Positions 6,743 through 14,743 of a DNA stretch of 36,599 nucleotides are shown piece after piece. The position numbers and the translations under genes were made by a program. Origin of the DNA: Clostridia bacterium (GTDB lineage: Bacteria; Bacillota_A; Clostridia; Oscillospirales; CAG-272). Position 1 is the stretch's first letter; each line of letters opens with the position of its first letter. The notes under the pieces are model-generated. The model saw nothing but the letters and a program-made list of their open reading frames with translations. It had not been told where the DNA came from and ran no database searches. The stretch is from contig JAGBRZ010000235.1 in assembly GCA_017632155.1 (NCBI GenBank), forward strand, positions 1 through 36,599, in the 5' to 3' direction.

Positions 6743-8293
6743 ATGAAAATTTATGCAAGAATTCTTGCGCTTATTTGCGCAATACTTATGCTGATCCCTT
6801 GCTTTGCAGCTTGTGCAAACACCCAGGGCAGCGAGGAAACCACCGCAAACAACGCACAAACTCAAGCAACCCCCGATGATACCACTCCTGCAGAAGACCC
6901 CCGATACGACAAGGAAGGCTTCTGGAAGGATGACCTCTCTGATGAAATTGACTTCAAAGGCGAAACAGTTACCATTCTTTATTGGGATGACGTTGAACGT
7001 CCCGAATTTGAGATCACCGAAGAAGAGGCGGACGGCGATATGGTCAAAGACGCTATCTACCGCCGCAATCTTGCAACCGAAGAGCGTATGGGCGTGACCT
7101 TTGAATGGGTCGGCACCCCCGGTGACTCCGGCGACCGCGCAAACTTCACAAACTATGTCCGCAACGCTTACTCGGGCGGTACATTCTATGACATCATTGC
7201 AACCTACTCCAGAACTGCAGGTATGCTTCTTACCAACGGCTTCATTCAGGACCTCAACGCTATTGAGGACAGCTACATCAACGTAGAACAGCCCTGGTGG
7301 CCCAAGACCATGGTAAACACTTGTTCGATCGAAGATTCTCTCTTCTTCGTTTCTGGTGATATTTCCACCAACGTTCTTCACTTCATGTATGCCGTTTACT
7401 ACAACATGGATATGCTCAAGGATCTCAACCTCGAGGATCCGGTTGCTCTTGTAGACAATAAGAAGTGGACGATCGACGCACTTATCAATTATACCAAAGA
7501 GCTTTACGTTGACCTCGACCAGGACGGCGGTGCCTCCGATATGGACCAGTACGGTTTCTGTACCACTTATTATCACCTTGATGCATTCTACACCGGATCG
7601 AACATGATGTGCATCGTTCCCGGCACAAATGCGATTCTTGAAATTTCCCCGGACTTCTTCGGTCAGAAGACCATCGACCTCGTTGACAAGCTCGGCGGTT
7701 GGTTCAGAGACGGCGACGCCTATGTCAACCCCCACGGCGGTAGCATTAACTACGTCGCTCCCTTTGAGGAAGGCAACGCTCTCTTCTGTCTGAACCGTGT
7801 ATATATGGCTGACAACCAGTACGACGGCGGCGCTCTCCGTAACGTAGACTGGGAGTACGGTATTCTTCCCGTTCCCATGTACGATGAAAACCAGACCGAG
7901 TACATCACCGTTGTCGGTAACCCCTTCACACTTTGGTGTGTAATGCAGAGTGCAAAGAATCCCCAGATGAGCAGCGCAGTTATCGAGTGTATGGCTTCTG
8001 AGGGCTACCGCAAGACCTCGCCCATGATCTTCGAGAACAATATGAAGTACCGCTACACTCCTGACTCTGCAGGCAAGGGTGACTCCGCGCGTATGTTCGA
8101 CATCGTTCGCGAATCCATCGCGTTCGACCTTGGTCGTATCTTCTCCGATATCCTCAGCTTTATGAGTGAAATGCCCTCCAAGGCTGCCGCAATCTCCACA
8201 AGCTGGGCATCCATGAAGGCTCAGTATGACAGAACCCTTAAGAGATCGATGTCCGACCTCAACAAGGATCTTGATGCTGTTCTTGACAATTAA
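6743..8293 (+). CDS. Extracellular solute-binding lipoprotein, paralog 4 of 4
   Basis: A 516-residue substrate-binding lipoprotein with signal MKIYARILALICAILMLIP and lipobox FAAC (Cys24). It is nearly identical to paralog 3 in the first third and the last quarter. Differences gather in the middle, for example NMMCIVPGTNAILEISPDFF against DMMLLVPGQDKYLEISEDFF, and NPHGGSINYVAPFEEGNALFCL against NTSGGSRNYSVPFEEGLCLFRC. That is where ligand contacts would be expected, so the copies may have drifted to related but distinct ligands. A weak hairpin and then a sugar isomerase-like gene follow, which supports a role in carbohydrate uptake. Confidence 0.88.
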   Translation: MKIYARILALICAILMLIPCFAACANTQGSEETTANNAQTQATPDDTTPAEDPRYDKEGFWKDDLSDEIDFKGETVTILYWDDVERPEFEITEEEADGDMVKDAIYRRNLATEERMGVTFEWVGTPGDSGDRANFTNYVRNAYSGGTFYDIIATYSRTAGMLLTNGFIQDLNAIEDSYINVEQPWWPKTMVNTCSIEDSLFFVSGDISTNVLHFMYAVYYNMDMLKDLNLEDPVALVDNKKWTIDALINYTKELYVDLDQDGGASDMDQYGFCTTYYHLDAFYTGSNMMCIVPGTNAILEISPDFFGQKTIDLVDKLGGWFRDGDAYVNPHGGSINYVAPFEEGNALFCLNRVYMADNQYDGGALRNVDWEYGILPVPMYDENQTEYITVVGNPFTLWCVMQSAKNPQMSSAVIECMASEGYRKTSPMIFENNMKYRYTPDSAGKGDSARMFDIVRESIAFDLGRIFSDILSFMSEMPSKAAAISTSWASMKAQYDRTLKRSMSDLNKDLDAVLDN

Positions 8294-8308
8294 TTAAAAC
8301 ATTTTTCA

Positions 8309-8345
8309 GACCGCGCCCGCCAAGAGCGGTGCGCGGTCATCATTT
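8309..8345 (+). terminator. Possible weak terminator or attenuator between paralog 4 and the isomerase gene
   Basis: GACCGCGC (8309-8316) pairs with GCGCGGTC (8331-8338), with an inner CCGC/GCGG stem, followed only by ATCATTTT. The poor T-tract and the ribosome site of the next gene right after it suggest partial read-through into 8360. Confidence 0.45.
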
Positions 8346-8359
8346 TAAGGAGAAAAATT

Positions 8360-9271
8360 ATGAGACTTGCAACGTCAACCTGTATCTTCCCCGCGCACCG
8401 TCAGGGCGGGCGCACTCCTCTTGAGGAATCCATCAAAATGTGCCACGAATGCGGCTTCCGCGTCATCGACCTCAACTGGGGCGGCGCGGGCGGACTTGGC
8501 GCAAAAAGCGAGCTTGCGGGCGACGATTGGGAGAGGAATATCGACTCGATCGGCAACCTTGCCGCAAAGCTCGGCGTTGAATTCTCGCAATCGCACATGC
8601 CCTTCGACTCAAATCTTTACCGCCCCGAGCAAAAGCTTTCGGACGAATACCGTGTGTGGTTTGCCGAGGCGAGCCGCCGCTGCATCATCGCTTCGGGCAA
8701 GCTCGGCGTCCGCTGGGTAGTCACCCACGCGCAAACGGCGACCGAAAATGACGAAATGTGCTTCGAGGAGAATATGCGCGCAAATATCCACTACTACACT
8801 CCCCTCCTTGAGCTTGCAAAAAAGGAAGGCACCGGCATTGCCATTGAAAATATGGCTGAATTCCATCCCGCGAAGACCAAGCACCGCTTCACCGCCGCGC
8901 TTGAGGAGCAGATCGCCATCATTGATGCAATGGGCGACCCCATATCCTGCCGCGCCTGCTGGGACTTCGGCCACGCAGAGCTCGTCTACCGCGATCAGGT
9001 AAAGCCCCTTCGCAAGCTCGGACACCGCCTTGCCGCAACCCACGTTCAGGAATGCGACGGCAGAGAGGACGATCATTACCTCCCCTTTGTCCGCGGCAAC
9101 ACAAATTGGGAAGAAATTATGCCCCTTCTCAAAGAGATCGGCTACGACGGCGACTTCACCTACGAGGTCCACGGATTCTACTCCAAGATTCCCGATGACC
9201 TGCGAATCGAAGCGGGAAAGCTGGGTTATAAGGTTGGAATGTATTTGATGGAGATGTATGATAAAGCATAA
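8360..9271 (+). CDS. Sugar phosphate isomerase/epimerase-like TIM-barrel protein
   Basis: A 303-residue member of the xylose isomerase-like TIM-barrel superfamily (AP endonuclease 2 fold). These cytoplasmic proteins isomerise or epimerise sugars, keto-acids or inositol derivatives using a divalent metal. Visible metal-site elements are HMPF near residue 80, HAQT near 123, IENMAEFHP near 155, WDFGHAEL near 197, THVQECDGREDDHYLP near 230 and the C-terminal TYEVHGFYS with its Glu ligand. AAGGAG lies ahead of the ATG. It is the only gene in this block in line with the four binding proteins and may be transcribed from the paralog 4 promoter by read-through. The exact substrate cannot be read from the sequence. 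Confidence 0.8.
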   Translation: MRLATSTCIFPAHRQGGRTPLEESIKMCHECGFRVIDLNWGGAGGLGAKSELAGDDWERNIDSIGNLAAKLGVEFSQSHMPFDSNLYRPEQKLSDEYRVWFAEASRRCIIASGKLGVRWVVTHAQTATENDEMCFEENMRANIHYYTPLLELAKKEGTGIAIENMAEFHPAKTKHRFTAALEEQIAIIDAMGDPISCRACWDFGHAELVYRDQVKPLRKLGHRLAATHVQECDGREDDHYLPFVRGNTNWEEIMPLLKEIGYDGDFTYEVHGFYSKIPDDLRIEAGKLGYKVGMYLMEMYDKA

Positions 9272-9332
9272 GTGGAAAGTGAAAAGTGGAAAGTGAAAAG
9301 TTATGGAAAATTTTCGCGGTGGCGAAAATTTC
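9271..9332. repeat. Half element: AGTGGAA heptamer arm plus subterminal hairpin
   Basis: Four units alternating AGTGGAA and AGTGAAA follow directly on the stop codon. Next comes a hairpin GAAAATTTTCGC / GCGAAAATTTC (9306-9332, loop GGTG). The same hairpin-next-to-heptamers design occurs in the 565-755 element and at 20735-20797. No opposite arm was found nearby, so this is a solo end. The rest of the 9272-9501 gap holds only the terminator at 9401. Confidence 0.6.
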
Positions 9333-9400
9333 ATATTAGTAATTTTGTGCTGTGCTGATAAACCTTTGTGCTATACAAATCTATAACAAGTAAATAAAAA

Positions 9401-9446
9401 ACTCGGATATTTTGAAGCAAAAGCTTCGTAATATCCGAGTTTTTTA
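9401..9446. terminator. Bidirectional terminator between convergent genes (shared palindrome)
   Basis: ACTCGGATATT (9401-9411) pairs with AATATCCGAGT (9430-9440), with an inner GAAGC/GCTTC stem. T-runs lie on both sides (TTTTTT on plus; TTTTTTATTTA on minus). It serves the isomerase gene and the convergent SGNH gene. The stem matches those at 3021 and 4781. Confidence 0.8.
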
Positions 9447-9501
9447 GTTTAGGCGTTGAATTAACGCACTGAATAATGGATCAGCAAAATAAGGAAAATC
9501 C

Positions 9502-10143
9502 TTAGCTCTGCACTTCGCAAAGCTTCTTTGCGACCATCTTCCCCACTTCCGCAAACGCTTCGGGGGTGAGGTGGCAATAATCTTTGAAGCATTCCTCTCC
9601 CCAATCGCGGGTGGCGGCATGGATGTCGTTAATTTCGATACCCTCGGAGCGGCAGACCTCGGTCGCGATCTCATTGTACCGCTCTACCTCTGCATTTGAG
9701 CGTGGATTGCCGCCGACCTTGCCGCTCGGGTCCATTGGTGTCGTTGTGGCAAAAATGATCTTCGCGTTCGGGAAAAACTTGCGGATGAGGAAGATCACCT
9801 TGCCAATATTCTTCGCGTACTCCTCCTCGCTTGTGAGCGATTCGGGGCAGCCGCTGAAATGCGCGATATCCCAATGTCCGCAGTTGAAGTGAACGATATC
9901 GACCTTCTTTCTGTCGCTGAACATTTCCGCCCATTTGCGGATCGAGAAGATCACGTACTGTGTGCTGCGGCAGTTATCATCAACGTAAAAGACCTCGGCT
10001 TTGCCCTTGAGCTCCGCCTTTACGGTCTTGCAATAACCCCTTCTAATCGAGTCGCCGATAAGGAAGATATTCGGGAGCGTGTCGCTGCACTCAAAAGTCA
10101 CGCTTGCAACGGCATCCTCTACGTATTTTGTTACTTCACTCAT
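9502..10143 (-). CDS. SGNH/GDSL-type hydrolase
   Basis: A 213-residue esterase or lipase-type hydrolase of the SGNH fold. Block I is FLIGDSIRRG (nucleophile Ser32). The block III position is FNCGHWD (Asn87 oxyanion, with Gly and His following). Block V is KDYCHLTPEAF (Asp188 and His191 of the triad). There is no signal peptide, so it is likely cytoplasmic. Its ATG overlaps the stop codon of the upstream GDPD gene, so the two are translationally coupled and probably act on the same class of ester compounds. Substrates could be acetylated sugars or lipid-derived esters; the sequence does not decide. Confidence 0.82.
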   Translation of the reverse strand: MSEVTKYVEDAVASVTFECSDTLPNIFLIGDSIRRGYCKTVKAELKGKAEVFYVDDNCRSTQYVIFSIRKWAEMFSDRKKVDIVHFNCGHWDIAHFSGCPESLTSEEEYAKNIGKVIFLIRKFFPNAKIIFATTTPMDPSGKVGGNPRSNAEVERYNEIATEVCRSEGIEINDIHAATRDWGEECFKDYCHLTPEAFAEVGKMVAKKLCEVQS

Positions 10144-10922
10144 TTGCGGAGGCCCTTCTTTGCAAGGTACTCCTGTGCCTTATAAAGGTTGTTCGTGGTG
10201 AGGTTGACGCAGCGCGCGTTGATGGCGTTGTCCATCTGCTCCTCGGTGGTACCCGAAAGGAAGAGGACGAGGCCCTTACCCTCAACGAAATCTGCGCCGT
10301 CAAGCACCTTCTTGACGCTTTCGGGGTCGGTCTTCGAGCCGGGAAGGGAAACGCCGTAGAGGCGATCGTAGATCGACTCGTCAAGGCGCTTCATGCTGTA
10401 AGGCATAAAGGAAAGGGTCTTGAATTCGGGATAGTAATCCTGAAGATATTTAAGGGTGGGGCAGTCGCCTGCCTCGATGACGGTGCGCTCGACGAGGTCA
10501 TACTTCTTGAGCATTTCGACAACGATGTCAACGCACTGAGGTCTGAAATCCTTGATCTCGACGATGTGAAGGGGCTTATAGTCATAGCTTACGAAAAGAT
10601 CAAGAGTTTCCTCGAGAGTAGGAACACGGTAGCCCTTGAATTCTTCGCCGAATTTGATACCCGCATCGAGCTTCTTGATCTCCTCAAGAGTCATAAAGCT
10701 GATCGCGCCGAATCCGTCGGTGGTGCGCTCGACGGTCTGGTCGTGCATAATTACGGGCACATTGTCGCGGCTGAGGTGAACGTCATATTCAAGAACGTCA
10801 CAGCGTGCGTCGAGAGCCGCTTTGAAAGACTCTATTGTATTTTCGGGGATCAGATCCTTGATACCTCTGTGCGCGGTGATCTGAATATTCTGTCTTGTTG
10901 CGTCTTCCCATCTGATAGCCAT
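10140..10922 (-). CDS. Glycerophosphodiester phosphodiesterase family protein
   Basis: GDPD enzymes hydrolyse glycerophosphodiesters to glycerol 3-phosphate and an alcohol through a metal-dependent TIM barrel. The 260-residue product shows the full signature: HRG (18-20), PENT (26-29), EYDVHLSRDN with Glu45 and Asp47, and IMHDQTVERTTDG (His60, Asp61). An upstream ATG at 10946 exists, but 10922 is preferred: AAAGGA precedes it and the sequence MAIRWEDATRQ begins the conserved part. It lacks a signal peptide. It heads a two-gene operon with the SGNH hydrolase. It is divergent from the gene at 10996, with a short shared promoter region. Confidence 0.85.
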   Translation of the reverse strand: MAIRWEDATRQNIQITAHRGIKDLIPENTIESFKAALDARCDVLEYDVHLSRDNVPVIMHDQTVERTTDGFGAISFMTLEEIKKLDAGIKFGEEFKGYRVPTLEETLDLFVSYDYKPLHIVEIKDFRPQCVDIVVEMLKKYDLVERTVIEAGDCPTLKYLQDYYPEFKTLSFMPYSMKRLDESIYDRLYGVSLPGSKTDPESVKKVLDGADFVEGKGLVLFLSGTTEEQMDNAINARCVNLTTNNLYKAQEYLAKKGLRK

Positions 10923-10940
10923 TTTTATTTTCCTTTCGTG

Positions 10941-10969
10941 TTGCAATTTTTAAAAATTTATGGTAAAAT
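10941..10969 (+). promoter_or_regulatory. SigA-type promoter for the gene at 10996
   Basis: TTGCAA (10941-10946), a 17-base spacer and TAAAAT (10964-10969) preceded by TGG. It sits inside the 73-base divergent gap with the GDPD gene, whose own promoter must overlap it on the other strand. Confidence 0.65.
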
Positions 10970-10995
10970 AATAACAGTACAATTTGGAGGCGGAA

Positions 10996-11403
10996 ATGAA
11001 AACTTTTACGCTTGATGCGAATATAATGAATCTTGAGGGCGCGGCGGATGCAGATATGATCTGCTTTGTGCCCACGGAGGAGTCGCTTCTCCCCTGCCGC
11101 GCGGCTTGGAGAAGTGTACTCATAGATGCGCTTCGTCGCGACGTACCCATAACGGCAATAATCAAGGGCTTTGACAGCTCGCTGATGCCCGCCGAATATG
11201 ACGCCCTTTGCGAGGCGCTTTCATACGTCAGCTTCATCTTCACCGATTCGAGCTCCGCGGAGATCTTTCTGAAGGAGACGACCTTCGACCCCGAAGAGAT
11301 GCTTCGCACAATACATAAGCGATTCGGAGTCCTTTCGGTCATTCTGACCGATGAGGGGCTTGCCTTTGACGGCGAACGGATCACGGAATTCACGGAGGAA
11401 TAA
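10996..11403 (+). CDS. Short protein resembling a piece of a PfkB-type carbohydrate kinase
   Basis: A 135-residue protein. The start at 10996 is chosen because GGAGG sits 6 bases upstream. The pattern of strands and helices, with DADMICFVPTEESLL, FIFTDSSSAEIFL and the closing HKRFGVLSVILTDEGLAFDGE, resembles the centre of ribokinase/PfkB proteins (the N-E-x-E and VVVTLGxxG regions). The N-terminal sugar-binding lid and the catalytic GAGD motif are missing, so it cannot be an active kinase. It may be a shortened kinase-fold protein or an unrelated small protein. It is followed after 2 bases by a flavin reductase in the same operon. Confidence in the gene is good; in the relationship, low. Confidence 0.6.
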   Translation: MKTFTLDANIMNLEGAADADMICFVPTEESLLPCRAAWRSVLIDALRRDVPITAIIKGFDSSLMPAEYDALCEALSYVSFIFTDSSSAEIFLKETTFDPEEMLRTIHKRFGVLSVILTDEGLAFDGERITEFTEE

Positions 11404-11405
11404 TT

Positions 11406-11915
11406 ATGTTTAAAGAAATCAAACCCACCGAGCTTGAAAATATGAACGCATTCCGCGCAGTTGGCAAGGAATGGTTTCTCATCACAGCCGAGGCGGACGG
11501 CGTCCGCAACGCTATGACGGCATCCTGGGGCTTCCTTGGCAATCTTTGGAACCGTGACGCAGCCGTCTGCTTCGTCCGCCCGCAGAGATTCACCCACACA
11601 CTGACCGAAAAGGCAGACCGCGTCAGCCTTTGCTTCTTTGGCGACGGATACCGTGCAGAGCTCGGCAAGATCTTCGGCAGAAAGAGCGGCCGCGACGGCG
11701 ACAAAGCCGCAGAAGCCGGCTTCCACTACACCTACCTCGACGGCGTTCCCGCATTTGAGGAGGCAAATGTCGTCCTTGTTTGCCGAAAGATGTATACCGA
11801 CCTTATCAAGGAAGAAAACTTCCTCGACAAAGAAGTTGACGCCGCGTGCTATCCCGCGAAGGATTATCACACCGTTTATGTGTGCGAGGTTGAAAAGGCG
11901 TATATCAAGGAATAA
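11406..11915 (+). CDS. Flavin reductase-like domain protein (flavoredoxin type)
   Basis: A 169-residue protein of the FMN-binding split-barrel flavin reductase family. MTASWGFLGNLWNRDAAVCFVRPQRFTHTL matches the region that binds FMN in flavoredoxin-like proteins (MTxSWG, then VxPxRyT). The distal part (GRKSGRDGDKAAEAGF, and YHTVYVCEVEKAY at the end) is also typical. Members carry electrons or reduce flavin with NAD(P)H in anaerobes. It is co-transcribed with the short gene at 10996 and followed by a strong terminator. Confidence 0.85.
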   Translation: MFKEIKPTELENMNAFRAVGKEWFLITAEADGVRNAMTASWGFLGNLWNRDAAVCFVRPQRFTHTLTEKADRVSLCFFGDGYRAELGKIFGRKSGRDGDKAAEAGFHYTYLDGVPAFEEANVVLVCRKMYTDLIKEENFLDKEVDAACYPAKDYHTVYVCEVEKAYIKE

Positions 11916-11922
11916 TCGGAAT

Positions 11923-11957
11923 AAGCTGCCGCATTTGCGGCGGCTTTTCTTTTTTGC
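11923..11957 (+). terminator. Intrinsic terminator after the flavin reductase gene
   Basis: AAGCTGCCGC (11923-11932), loop ATTT, GCGGCGGCTT (11937-11946) with one G-T pair, then a run of T interrupted by one C. Confidence 0.85.
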
Positions 11958-12183
11958 GTTTGGCAAAGTGGAACATATCGTGTGCCGAATATACAGCACC
12001 CGATTTTCAGAAAGCTGAACAAAGGAGTTTGCGTGCTTTAGCTCCCCTTCCCGGTTTACGGGAAGGGGGTGGGGGATAGGTCCCGATTTACCGATACAAA
12101 ATTATGAGGATATCGGCGAAACCTCTTTGCAGCCGCAAAATTACCTGCACTAATCCCGCAGAAAAACAAAATCCATATAGGGT
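11958..12183. other. Intergenic stretch without gene
   Basis: No open frame with a ribosome site or recognisable product. It holds one GC-rich hairpin, CCCCTTCCCG (near 12045) / CGGGAAGGGG, followed by a G-rich stretch. The multi-hairpin repeat begins at 12184. Confidence 0.5.
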
Positions 12184-12377
12184 GACAGAGCGCAATACTT
12201 CCCTACATTCGGGAAGTATTGACTCTGTCCAAAATCCCGAAGCAGAGCTTCGTGATTTTGAAGCGCAGAAGCGAAAGCTGAAGCTTTCGCATTGAATCGA
12301 GACTCCGTCTCGAGCTCTGCTTAAGGAACTTTTTGAAAAAAGTTCCTTAAGAATCTTCAAAAACTTTCTCGCTGATT
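12184..12377 (+). repeat. Multi-hairpin repeat, copy A
   Basis: Five helices in order. H1: outer 7-bp stem GACAGAG (12184-12190) / CTCTGTC (12223-12229), a CG bulge 5' and an A bulge 3', then an 11-bp inner stem CAATACTTCCC / GGGAAGTATTG with a 7-base loop. H2: AAAATC-CGAAGC / GCTTCG-GATTTT (12231-12259). H3: GCGAAAGC / GCTTTCGC (12271-12290). H4: CGAGAC / GTCTCG (12298-12312). H5: TTAAGGAACTTTTT / AAAAAGTTCCTTAA (12321-12350). A tail CAAAAACTTTCTCGCTGATT follows and runs onto the stop codon of the minus-strand aldolase gene. Bases differ from copies B and C but pairing is kept. Confidence 0.85.
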
Positions 12378-13650
12378 AAAGGTTAAAAGCTACTTCGATC
12401 TCTCTGATCTCTTCGGGGCTGATCGGAACGATGGTACCGTTCATTGCCGCGATATCGCAGAGGGATTCTGCACCGAACTCGAGAACCTCGAGGCGGTCAT
12501 AAGCATTAAGAAGCGAGGTTCCGCCGACGATCACGCAGTCGTTTTCAACGATCGCGATGGGCGCCTTGATGCTGATCGAGTCAACGATCTTTTCGGGCGC
12601 ATTCTCGATGGTGCCGTAAGGATGGCGGTTGGTGTTACGCAGGCAGATGTAACCCTCGGGAATAAGATGAGAATTGAATTCCGCGTCGGTAACTGCGAAC
12701 GCCATGATATAAGGTGCGCGAGCGAACGCGATGCTGTCGATGTCGTCGTGAGCAGCGAAGATCTCGCCCGCGATCTTTGCAAAGGAAGAGGGAACCTTGC
12801 CCGCCTCGCACTTGTCGCCCTCAACGCGAACGCACATATCGGGAGTGAGTTCAAGGAGGTCTTCGTCATCGGGAGTGATGATGAATCCGCCGTCCACCTT
12901 CTTTGCAAACGCGCCAACGCCCATAGTGAAAATGCGGTTGCGGCAGCAGCGAGCGCACATTGCGGTCATTTCCTCGCGGATAGCGGTTTCGTTGTCGGAA
13001 CCGAGAACAGCCTCATAAACCTTAGGCGAATTCTTGACTGCGAGCTCCTCTGCGGTCAGCTCCTTTGCTTCCTTCTTAAGCATAGCGGCAGCAACGCCGG
13101 TTCTTGCGGCATAATCAAGCGCCTCGAACATCATAAACGCTCTTTCAAGGCTGTCAGCACCGAGAACTACGCCGTGGTTTTCAAGCAGAACGGTATCGCA
13201 GCCCTCTGCGAACTTCTCTGCGATGAGGTCGCCGAGCTGCTTCGAGCCGGGAAGCGCGTACTTTGCGATAGCGATCTTGCCGCAGAGCTTGGAAACGCCG
13301 GGCATAACGTCGAGCTTGGGGAGCTTTCTCTCAAGGCTGTATGCAACGAGAGCCGCGGGATGCGCGTGGAAAACCGCCTTGAGGTCGGGGCGGGAGCGCA
13401 GAACTGCAAGGTGGAAGGGGTACTCGGTCGAAGGACGGTGCTTACCGTGAACAACTCCGTCGGGGGTGACCCACATGATGTCGTCAGCGGTCAGATGCGC
13501 CTTGTCAACGCCCGAGGGGGAGATCCACATTACGCCGTCATCATCCATAATGGAAAGGTTGCCACCCGAGGTGGTGGTGAGCTTGTTGGTGTAAAGGCGA
13601 GTCATTATGTAGGCAATTTTTTCAGCCGAGGTCATATTAAGCAGTTTCAT
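12376..13650 (-). CDS. Class II aldolase/adducin protein with two aldolase-like domains
   Basis: A 424-residue protein; usual class II aldolases have about 210-250. Residues 1-205 form a canonical domain: SGGNLS (28-33), the Glu76 region STEYPFHLAVLRSRPDL, zinc ligands HAH (95-97) and LLENHG with His159. It fits L-fuculose or L-rhamnulose phosphate aldolase-type enzymes that split sugar phosphates by retro-aldol chemistry. Residues from about 210 to 424 look like a second copy of the fold (GGFIITPDDEDLLELTPD, IDSIAFARAPYIMAF, PIAIVENDCVIVGG), but the HxH pair is replaced by ARAP and the ENHG by ENDC, so this half cannot bind zinc in the usual way. The gene lies 12 bases behind the dehydrogenase gene in one operon opposite a DeoR regulator. 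Substrate unknown. Confidence 0.85.
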   Translation of the reverse strand: MKLLNMTSAEKIAYIMTRLYTNKLTTTSGGNLSIMDDDGVMWISPSGVDKAHLTADDIMWVTPDGVVHGKHRPSTEYPFHLAVLRSRPDLKAVFHAHPAALVAYSLERKLPKLDVMPGVSKLCGKIAIAKYALPGSKQLGDLIAEKFAEGCDTVLLENHGVVLGADSLERAFMMFEALDYAARTGVAAAMLKKEAKELTAEELAVKNSPKVYEAVLGSDNETAIREEMTAMCARCCRNRIFTMGVGAFAKKVDGGFIITPDDEDLLELTPDMCVRVEGDKCEAGKVPSSFAKIAGEIFAAHDDIDSIAFARAPYIMAFAVTDAEFNSHLIPEGYICLRNTNRHPYGTIENAPEKIVDSISIKAPIAIVENDCVIVGGTSLLNAYDRLEVLEFGAESLCDIAAMNGTIVPISPEEIREIEVAFNL

Positions 13651-13662
13651 TTTATTTTCTCC

Positions 13663-14721
13663 TTATTTTTTCATAGTTTCGTTCTTGTTCTTCCAGAAAC
13701 GGACGGAATCAAAGTCGCCCGCGTGGAATTTTTTAGCTTCCGCAAAGAGCATTGCGGGGCTGTCGGAATAGGAATTGACGGTGTCGCCGCCGCGGTGGTT
13801 GGTGACTGTTACGTTATCAAGGGTGAGCATCTTGTGGTCGGGCTTGATGGGCTCGGACTCGAAAACGTCGAGTGCCGCGCCGCGGATCTTGCCGTCACGA
13901 AGGATCTCATAAAGCGCATCATAATCAACAAGATAGGAACGCGCGGTGTTGATGAGGTATGCCGAGGGCTTGAGAAGTGCAAGCTCTTCTGCGCCGAGCA
14001 GGGGTTTTTCGCCCGATGCACGTGCGTGGAGCGAAACCACGTCTGCGGTCGAAAGGAGCTCGTTCAGTTCAACCTTCTTGCATCCGTATTTGACAAGATC
14101 GGGATCGTTATCCGATACGTAGGGGTCGTAGACGATAATGTTGACGTCCCAACCCTGAAGTTTCTTTGCAACAAGGCGAGCGATGGTGCCAAAGCCGATA
14201 AGACCGATGGTCTGGTTGACAAGCTCGAAGATCACGCCGCTGTTGGAGAATCTTTCTCTCCAGGTGCCCTGCATCAGCGCGCCGTGTCCGCGTGCGATAT
14301 TTCTCATTTCGGCAATGGTAACACCGATTGTGAATTCGGCAACCGCGTTTGCGTTGTGAGCGGGGTTCGAGAGCACGGGGATGCCAAGCTCTGTTGCGGC
14401 TTCAACGTTTACGTTTTCTGTTCCGCCGCGGTTTACGAGGATGAGCTTGAGATTCTTTGCCTTTTCGAGCAGCTTGCGGCTGACGGGGCAAAGGTGGACC
14501 ATGAGGACTTCGGTCTCCTCGATGAGATCCCAAAGCTCTGCGGGCGGATCGCAAGCCTCCGAGCCCTTCTTTTCGATGCCGTGAACGATCTCACGCATCA
14601 CGGTGCGGTCGGGCACGCCGAAATAGGGAATGCCGAGGCATTCGTAGCCGGGGTACTTCGCGAGCGCGTTTTTATAATACTCTTCGGGCAGAAATACGTC
14701 TGCAACTGCTGTAAATTTCAT
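13663..14721 (-). CDS. D-isomer-specific 2-hydroxyacid dehydrogenase
   Basis: A 352-residue NAD-dependent dehydrogenase of the phosphoglycerate dehydrogenase/CtBP group. It shows a substrate-domain start, then GLIGFGTIARLVAKK (173-187; GxGxxA nucleotide loop) with the acidic residue of VYDP after it (NAD preference), INTARSYLVDYDAL with Arg261, AALDVFESEP with the catalytic Glu, and TNHRGG with His309. The start is placed at 14721 rather than 14814 because GGAGG precedes it and the longer N-terminus (MASCDKRANPRR...) comes from hairpin-rich leader DNA. Together with the class II aldolase downstream it suggests catabolism of a sugar acid or deoxysugar. Regulation is probably by the divergent DeoR protein. 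Confidence 0.87.
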   Translation of the reverse strand: MKFTAVADVFLPEEYYKNALAKYPGYECLGIPYFGVPDRTVMREIVHGIEKKGSEACDPPAELWDLIEETEVLMVHLCPVSRKLLEKAKNLKLILVNRGGTENVNVEAATELGIPVLSNPAHNANAVAEFTIGVTIAEMRNIARGHGALMQGTWRERFSNSGVIFELVNQTIGLIGFGTIARLVAKKLQGWDVNIIVYDPYVSDNDPDLVKYGCKKVELNELLSTADVVSLHARASGEKPLLGAEELALLKPSAYLINTARSYLVDYDALYEILRDGKIRGAALDVFESEPIKPDHKMLTLDNVTVTNHRGGDTVNSYSDSPAMLFAEAKKFHAGDFDSVRFWKNKNETMKK

Positions 14722-14743
14722 TTTCAGCCTCCGTAATTTTAGC

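Noticed and set aside
10104..11015. 303-codon plus-strand open frame antisense to the GDPD gene
   Set aside because: Shadow of the GDPD coding frame; no ribosome site and no recognisable domain.
12184..12377. Multi-hairpin copy A as a plain terminator of the aldolase operon
   Set aside because: The conserved tail and H5 run in the opposite orientation to the aldolase transcript, five helices are kept in order, and other copies lie in leaders, so a simple terminator does not explain it.
12622..14736. 704-codon plus-strand open frame across the aldolase and dehydrogenase genes
   Set aside because: It runs antisense through two clearly recognisable genes and their junction, with no start signals or protein family features.
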